Shown: positions 59,226 to 64,000 of the stretch, in pieces | How the letters are laid out: every line of letters begins with the position of its first letter | How positions within the stretch are numbered: the first letter of the stretch is position 1 | Assembly: GCA_009733575.1 (NCBI GenBank) | Contig: ML769439.1 | Span: 219,527 to 283,526, forward strand | Length of the DNA stretch: 64,000 nt | Direction of reading: 5' to 3' | From: Gymnopus androsaceus JB14 | Lineage: Eukaryota; Basidiomycota; Agaricomycetes; Agaricales; Omphalotaceae | Position numbers and translations under genes: made by a program | The notes under the pieces: generated by a model | Database searches by the model: none | What the model saw: only the letters and a program-made list of their open reading frames with translations | Told to the model about the DNA's origin: nothing

Positions 59226-59282
59226 TACATAAGACCCATGATACCTATCCATGTGGGTCTGAAACAAGGGGTAGATCAACCC

Positions 59283-59861
59283 TGTTGGGATGGAGATAAC
59301 ATCTCTACAAGGGTGGAGCAACCCTGTTAGGATGGAGATAACATTTCTACAAAGGTTGGGTAACCCTGCTGTTACGAACATTCTTATCTTATCAGACACA
59401 TGGTATTATTTTCTTATCATTTTCCTTTATTTACTCTTGTATAGCTACATAAGCATGCACTTGTTTAGACGTGCAACTGTACTAATTAGGTTCTGTCAAT
59501 CAGAGTATGATTGTTTCCGATCATAACACATGCTAGCATGTCCATACTTATACAATCAACCTACATTACTTATTGTCGTCTACTTGTTGTCTTTCATTGT
59601 TTCATGCATTGTTACCACAAGGTCAGGGTATAGGGTATAGGGCTTAGGGTTTGTACTTTAGTATATAAGTAGTTGTAGCTGTAGCTTAGTCCTTAGCTTC
59701 AATCTCGTCAATACCTCCTAGTTCTCAATATCATCTTCTCTTTTCCTCATTGTTCTTGTCTTTGCCTAAGTCGGAAATCGTGATGCCTGGTACCTCGTGT
59801 TGTGGGGAACTAGTCGCTGACACCTGCAAGGTGGAGATAACATCCCTGCAAGGGTTTGATG
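59283..59861 (+). repeat. Approximately 43-bp tandem repeat split by a solo LTR
   Basis: The unit GATGGAGATAACATCTCTAC plus AAGGGTGGAGCAACCCTGTT occurs twice at 59283-59368 and partly a third time after the LTR (59823-59861: GTGGAGATAACATCCCTGC). The solo LTR landed in the third unit. Confidence 0.75.
59370..59822 (+). mobile_element. Solo LTR, 453 bp, with CCTGC target duplication
   Basis: Starts TGTTACGAACATTCTTATC and ends GAACTAGTCGCTGACA (TG...CA). CCTGC precedes (59365-59369) and follows (59823-59827). It contains the promoter-like TTTAGTATATAAGTAG (about 59657-59672), also present in the other solo LTR of this nest, so the two may come from related families. Confidence 0.88.
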
Positions 59862-59929
59862 GAGTAGCTAAGAAGCATATGTACATCTATACTAGATAAT
59901 AAAAGTGTCAAGATAATGCACTAAGATAA

Positions 59930-60246
59930 GATAATAAAATATGTCATAGATAAGATATAATGAAATAGGGAAATCTGTGACAGTTGGTAAAACACCAGAT
60001 GTAACTTAGTTGTATGGGTAAAGCCAGTGCCATTATGGTGACAAATATAGATTGTCCCAGATCCCAAAATGAAGGATTCATTGCGACCATCTGCACTTTG
60101 CACTGGACGAGGAGTTTCAAATTCCTTGTAGTCAGCAAAATCTTCAATATATGGGTGAAATGTCCTGAAGCGCCTGAATCAAGCAGCCATTTCTGATTAG
60201 AAGAACTGGCTGTAACTTGAATTTCTGTGTGATGTTCCTTATTCAC
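59930..60246 (-). pseudogene. Copia protease region
   Basis: SSSNQKWLLDSGASGHFTH holds the aspartic-protease D-S-G motif; further on FILGSGTIYICHHNGTGF and THTTKLHLVFY follow after one frame shift. Preceded by a weak zinc-knuckle remnant (HNCVNKEHHTE). The protease would process Gag-Pol; this copy is broken. Confidence 0.85.
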
Positions 60247-60263
60247 ACAATTATGCCTATAAT

Positions 60264-60850
60264 TTATATATATTCAACCCCATCAAGGGGTTGCAGATTA
60301 CATACAGAGTCCAATAAATACAAAGTAGGAGCACTAAAATCATATGGTGTATTTATAGGTCCATCAACAGATGGCCTTGAGATAGTGTGCATCATATAAT
60401 TGTAGGAGTTCTGTTTACAGATCCGATGCAATATTTTAGTGAATTTTTTCTTAATGGTAGAAAAGGAAGGAACTTGCCAGAAAATCAATTGCTCTTCACT
60501 GGTTCCAGAATTTTCACCCTTGTAGACATCCATGTAGGAGTCAACAAGTCCTCCAAGATCAATCTCCACATCCTCAACCTTCATGTTGGCAAGGAGGGGA
60601 TCAAAATCTCCAGTGTAGGGGTTGTGAGATTTAACCAGAGGAGAAGAAACCTTGGTACCATTGGTGATAACAGGAGCCATTGCAACGTAAGCTGCAGCAA
60701 AAGTGGTGACAGGATTTTCCACGGTTGCCTTATGAGCCTGAGCCTTGCCTTTGCCTTTGCCACCATGCCTGAATTTCTTCTTCTTGTTATTATTTCCATT
60801 GGAATTACCAGATTGGGGAGAAGTACTGGTTTGCAGCCCTTTGGGTACTC
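60264..60850 (-). pseudogene. Copia gag, C-terminal part
   Basis: Lys/Gly-rich KFRHGGKGKGKAQAHKATVE, followed by AAAYVAMAPVITNGTKVSS and a long open frame that ends at 60264. It is the continuation of the gag frame on the other side of the solo LTR. The usual CCHC knuckle is not intact here. Confidence 0.65.
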
Positions 60851-61214
60851 CTGTTATGACCTATACCATTTGCTATTAAACTTTATCAACACTACTTACC
60901 ACAAATTCACTCTTTCACTAGTATTAAACCGCATATAATCACTATCTGCTCACATAAGATTGTAATACTGATATTCTGTATTAGTACATACATTCCCTCA
61001 CTATCCTTAGTCTATATTTCACACATCCACACACACTTACTGCGCATATATGCATAAATTCTCACACTTACTGTGCATTTACACTGCATATAAGCACAAA
61101 TTCCCATACTTACTGTGGATTCCACAGCTTCTATACATTTATTATATATACCTATTCAATTTATGCAGTTGATGCGCAGTTCCGCAGTGATACTGCGCAT
61201 TCCGCAGCTTTTCC

Positions 61215-61230
61215 TTTAGTATATAAGTAG
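61215..61230 (+). promoter_or_regulatory. TATA-type promoter of the 873-bp LTR
   Basis: TTTAGTATATAAGTAG, identical in the 453-bp LTR. It is followed about 100 nt downstream by the hairpin array. Confidence 0.65.
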
Positions 61231-61328
61231 CCAAGATTCACCATGTATGGTAGACGTATTATTTTTTGAATCCAAACTGCCCTTTGTGCTAAACACCCCT
61301 TGTGTGTGCTTCAAGACCACTTTTGGTG

Positions 61329-61590
61329 TATTCTGTTGAGCTATCTCCAGATACACTTCCACCCTATATAGATTGTTGAGCTATCTCTGATCTATATATT
61401 TATTCACCTGTTGAGCTATCTCCTTGTGAATACTTACTATTATTTGTTGAGACATCTCTGAGTATTAGTTACAAGCCTTATTACCTATTGTTGAGCTATC
61501 TCCAAATAGTAGTTAAAACCTTTGCTGCCTATTGTTGAGCCATCTCCAAAGGTAGTACTTATCATTGTTTGTTGAGACATCTCCAAACAA
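61329..61590 (+). repeat. Array of seven hairpins with a constant loop core and covarying stems
   Basis: Seven units with the core GTTGAG-NNAT-CTC(C/T) (cores at about 61334, 61374, 61410, 61445, 61490, 61533, 61570). Inside the core GAG pairs with CTC around CTAT, ACAT or CCAT. Outside it each unit has its own complementary arms: TGTATTCTG/CAGATACA; TATATAGATTG/TGATCTATATA; TATTCAC/GTGAATA; ACTATTATTTG/TGAGTATTAGT; TACCTATTG/CAAATAGTA; CTGCCTATTG/CAAAGGTAG; ATTGTTTG/CAAACAAT. Stems differ in sequence but keep pairing, often with G-U pairs or single bulges. This is read directly from the sequence; function is unknown. Confidence 0.85.
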
Positions 61591-61734
61591 TACATTCTGT
61601 GAGTTCCATATTAATTAATTCTGTTACTAACAATTCTACTTGAGCCTAGTTGTTTGAGTATATATTTCTTGCCTAGCGGTTATTAACAGTCCAAGGCTTG
61701 TCTTAAGTTTCCTATTTTTATTATTAACATGTTA

Positions 61735-62524
61735 TTAGGTTTGGAGGAGATTCAAGTTGAGTCATAACAACTCCCTGGTCATCCTTCTTCTTCTTTTGGT
61801 TATTCCAAGAAGATCCATCAGCAGGAGGACATTTCTTCACAGTGGAAAGACGGGATTGAAGAGAAATGGTGGTGGATTGGTGGTGTCTGAATTCATCCTG
61901 GATGGTGGGAATAATAGCTTCCATTGTCAAACTTTTTGCATCATATTGAGACAAAATTGACATGGCAAGACCATCCATGGATCAGGGTAAAGAGGCAAGC
62001 AAGATCATGGACTGAATGGATTGAGTGAGAACCAATCCGGAATCAGTAAGGCGTGAGAAAATCGATTGGAGGGAAGAAATTGGCATAGCTGGATCAATTC
62101 CTTCAGCCATTTTGAACATGATGGCCTCTTTAAAGATGCCAAACATGCCTGTGGCACCGGGACTTCCATAAGTATCTTTGAGATGGGTCCAAGTCTCAGC
62201 AGCAGTTGCTTTAACAGCAGTATTGCAGATGTGATCCGGGAGACGCAAAGCAATGGCAATGGCAGAATCATTATTGTCATCCCAGGTTGCTATCTTCTCA
62301 GTGATGTCAGCAGGTGATGTGTCAATCACCTGGTTAGTGGAATAAGTTCCCGCTTGGACTTCAGCTGCTGTAGCAATGCGTGAGGTATGGAGAGGACGAG
62401 GGTATCATCCGTTGATGTATCCAATGAGTTTCTGCAGGCATAGATAGGCAATCATGCTGGTAGACCATGTGCTATAGTTGGTACCATCCAAATAAGGAAT
62501 AACAGTGATGGCGGAGGAAGACAT
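61735..62524 (-). pseudogene. Copia gag, N-terminal part
   Basis: Starts MSSSAITVIPYLDGTNYSTW (copia gag N-terminal 'L.G.NY..W' motif) and continues with DNNDSAIAIALRLPDHI, AAETWTHLKDTYGS, FKEAIMFKMAEGIDP and LSQYDAKSLTMEAIIPTI. In-frame stops near 62405 and 61979 and the LTR insertion at 61734 break it. Gag would form the virus-like particle of the retrotransposon. Confidence 0.85.
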
Positions 62525-63374
62525 TGTTTGATAAGAGTTCTATAAAAGGAAGTCAGCAATGTTCAATTAAGAAGTGCATGATTCAGTTATGAACATCGAA
62601 TCTATCCAACATGTCTTTTACCCATTGACTTAGTGTTAGGTGTTGATTGTATATTTAATTCCATCCATATTTCCATCTCCAATCTGATCATTCCTATCAG
62701 CCTCAGCAAATGTTCATAAAAGGCTATGTACTAAAACCATATGCCAATAGAAAACCATTTGTTTGATGTTCTACTGAAAGTGCCAAAAGATCAATTAAGA
62801 TCAATTTTGCACATTAAGGTGCACAATCATTCTAATAGGTGTTTAAGGGATTTAAGGCAATATGGGGGAATGAATACAGTAGAAGGCCAAGAGATCTCAC
62901 ATGTGTTTGCATTTTCCCAGCATACACGCATATGCTTTTGATTATTCACATAGCGGCAGAAGTCTTCCTGGGAAGGGGAATCAGCCCCTAAATTGCTCAC
63001 AGTGAATCCAGGTGTACAGTACTTGGTATGAGACTTGTTTGAGACCATTTGTTGACCATTTGACAACTTTTGACAATGACCTCAAATTTCACTCAAATTT
63101 TTTGATCCTTGTGCAGGACTTATTTGCTTTGGAATACTGCTTCAAAATACTAGTATTTTAGCATAAATATAATGTGAAAGTGTGGTGGAATGAGCTTTGA
63201 ACAACATGGAAACTTCGAAGCACCCATGAGATTATTCAGCTCAGCAGGCACTAAATTGGCTGCAGTAAAAGAACCAACTTGACTCGCAGACATTATACAC
63301 ATCATTTATGATTGTTGTACTTATTACTCTGCCTACAGGAGACTAGCAATGTTGTGGCCAAATAATCATTAAAT
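62525..63374. other. Non-coding region between the copia gag start and the right inverted-repeat arm
   Basis: Should hold the leader and 5' LTR of the copia element. I see no TG...CA pair matching the other side and no clear tRNA primer site, so the LTRs are lost or too diverged. Confidence 0.35.
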
Positions 63375-63592
63375 CTCCCTTCAGTGACAATTTTTTCACA
63401 GGGTGCCCTGCAGGACATGTGAAAGAACATTTATAGGTATTTTAGAGGTACATAGGACATGTAGATGCTGTGTTAAAAAACTCAGGAGCTCAGAAGACTT
63501 GCATGAAGTAAGGGTATAACAATACTAAATCAATTTATATGGTGCCCTGCGCACTATGAATCAGTGCATTTTGCACTTAGAATCAAAGGATT
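63375..63592 (-). repeat. Right arm of the 220-bp inverted repeat bracketing the nest
   Basis: Reverse complement of 54139-54366 (text CTGCAGGACATGTGAAAGAA, CTCAGAAGACTTGCATGAAG, AATCAGTGCATTTTGCACTT). The two arms lie 9 kb apart in opposite orientation, so they are not LTRs of one element. Confidence 0.88.
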
Positions 63593-64000
63593 TCAGCATC
63601 AGAAAAAACTGTTTGGGGCCCAGGAGAATCTAAGGTCACCTATTCCTCTTAGGCATCCTGAGGCATCCTAGTTGGCCCAGGAAAAAGGGTAAAACTTTGA
63701 ACACCTCAGGTATCCTAGTCATCCTAGGTGTCCTGGGAGATCCTGGGATATAGAGTGCCCACCAACAACTTCCCAGTCTGGGAGAAGATCCCTGAGCACA
63801 GCAAGGGAGGGGAGGGAAGCAGAGGTGGGCCTGAAGTTTGCACACCAAATTATATTTCTATTAATGGTAGTAAGAATTGATGGTACCTACAATTGTAATA
63901 AATTTGTAGACATTGATGAGTTAGATTTGTGCTGGGTATGAAAACCAACCAAACAACAATCACCCCAATCAGATATAATCCAAAAGGTTTAATTTAATGC
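63593..64000. other. Right edge, short imperfect repeats
   Basis: Between 63650 and 63750 the word CATCCTAG/GATCCTGG and relatives recur at short spacing (CATCCTGAGGCATCCTAG, TATCCTAGTCATCCTAGG). No gene seen. Confidence 0.4.

Larger units (their letters stand above)
60857..61729 (+). mobile_element. Solo LTR, 873 bp, with TGTTA target duplication and a hairpin array
   Basis: Begins TGACCTATACC and ends TTTTTATTATTAACA (TG...CA); TGTTA directly before (60852-60856) and after (61730-61734). It interrupts copia gag. The 5' half has repeated words (CACACTTACTGYGCAT several times around 61030-61120; CTGCGCATTCCGCAG near 61190), as expected of a U3 enhancer region. TTTAGTATATAAGTAG at 61215-61230 is a TATA-type promoter. 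Downstream, in what should be the transcribed R-U5 part, lies the hairpin array 61329-61590. Confidence 0.9.
55281..62524 (-). mobile_element. Ty1/copia retrotransposon, decayed and interrupted by later insertions
   Basis: On the minus strand the copia order gag, protease, integrase, reverse transcriptase, RNase H is preserved. It is interrupted by a solo LTR (60857-61729) in gag and by a cluster of insertions (about 58640-59930) between protease and the integrase zinc-binding region. Multiple in-frame stops (for example a TGA soon after the gag start, near 62405, and in integrase near 58042) show it is dead. No intact LTR pair was found. The integrase-before-RT order separates copia from gypsy. 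Confidence 0.9.

Noticed and set aside
59625..59655. Telomere-like text GGGTATAGGGTATAGGGCTTAGGGTTT
   Set aside because: Only three degenerate units inside a solo LTR; not a telomere or interstitial telomeric array.
60387..60938. 183-codon plus-strand ORF
   Set aside because: Antisense of the copia gag frame and runs into the solo LTR.
61329..61590. CRISPR array reading of the regularly spaced GTTGAG...CTC core
   Set aside because: The organism is a fungus, the spacing is irregular, and the flanks are complementary pairs rather than unique spacers.
54139..63592. The 220-bp arms as LTRs of the copia element
   Set aside because: They are in opposite orientation; LTRs must be direct repeats.

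Overview
The window is nuclear DNA of a filamentous fungus, most likely a mushroom-forming basidiomycete (Agaricomycete). Genes are cut by many short GT-AG introns of about 45-70 nt with CTAAC/CTGAC-like branch sites. The families present (BTB and F-box proteins with basidiomycete-type tails, Zn2Cys6 regulators, a P450, a small secreted cupin-like protein, Ty1/copia elements and MITEs) are typical of that group. All names come from motifs I read by eye; no database search was possible.

Left part (1-9000): the tail of a BTB-type gene, a complete P4-ATPase lipid flippase in 15 exons whose reading frame is broken four times by one extra base, and an unrecognised multi-exon gene. Middle (9285-22267): four tandem paralogous genes for Zn(II)2Cys6 transcription factors (A-D) with the same eight-exon layout, plus a broken fifth N-terminus. 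Between C and D lies a 265-bp inverted repeat enclosing 1.9 kb of AT-rich DNA. A three-repeat MYB gene follows on the minus strand.

Centre (25000-41200): a MITE, an FAD monooxygenase, an alpha/beta-hydrolase whose nucleophile is encoded by an 11-nt exon, a decayed P450, a tRNA-Thr with an intron, a damaged beta-lactamase-like serine hydrolase and an ABM-domain monooxygenase. They could be remains of a catabolic or secondary-metabolism cluster. Next (41500-52800): an F-box gene, a secreted cupin-like protein, an F-box/LRR-like gene, an 887-aa transcription factor combining two C2H2 fingers with a Zn2Cys6 cluster (one finger completed across a 7-nt exon), and a second BTB gene.

Right part (52894-64000) is a nest of transposable elements: a Tc1-like MITE inside a larger inverted-repeat element; a decayed minus-strand Ty1/copia element with recognisable gag, protease, integrase, reverse transcriptase and RNase H; two solo LTRs with perfect 5-bp target duplications inside it; another TA-flanked MITE; and a 220-bp inverted repeat bracketing the whole block.

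The most striking signal is in the solo LTR at 60857-61729. Downstream of its TATA box are seven consecutive predicted hairpins sharing one loop core (GTTGAG-NNAT-CTC) but with different stems that stay complementary. That is a covariation pattern expected of a selected RNA structure, and I do not recognise it as a described element.
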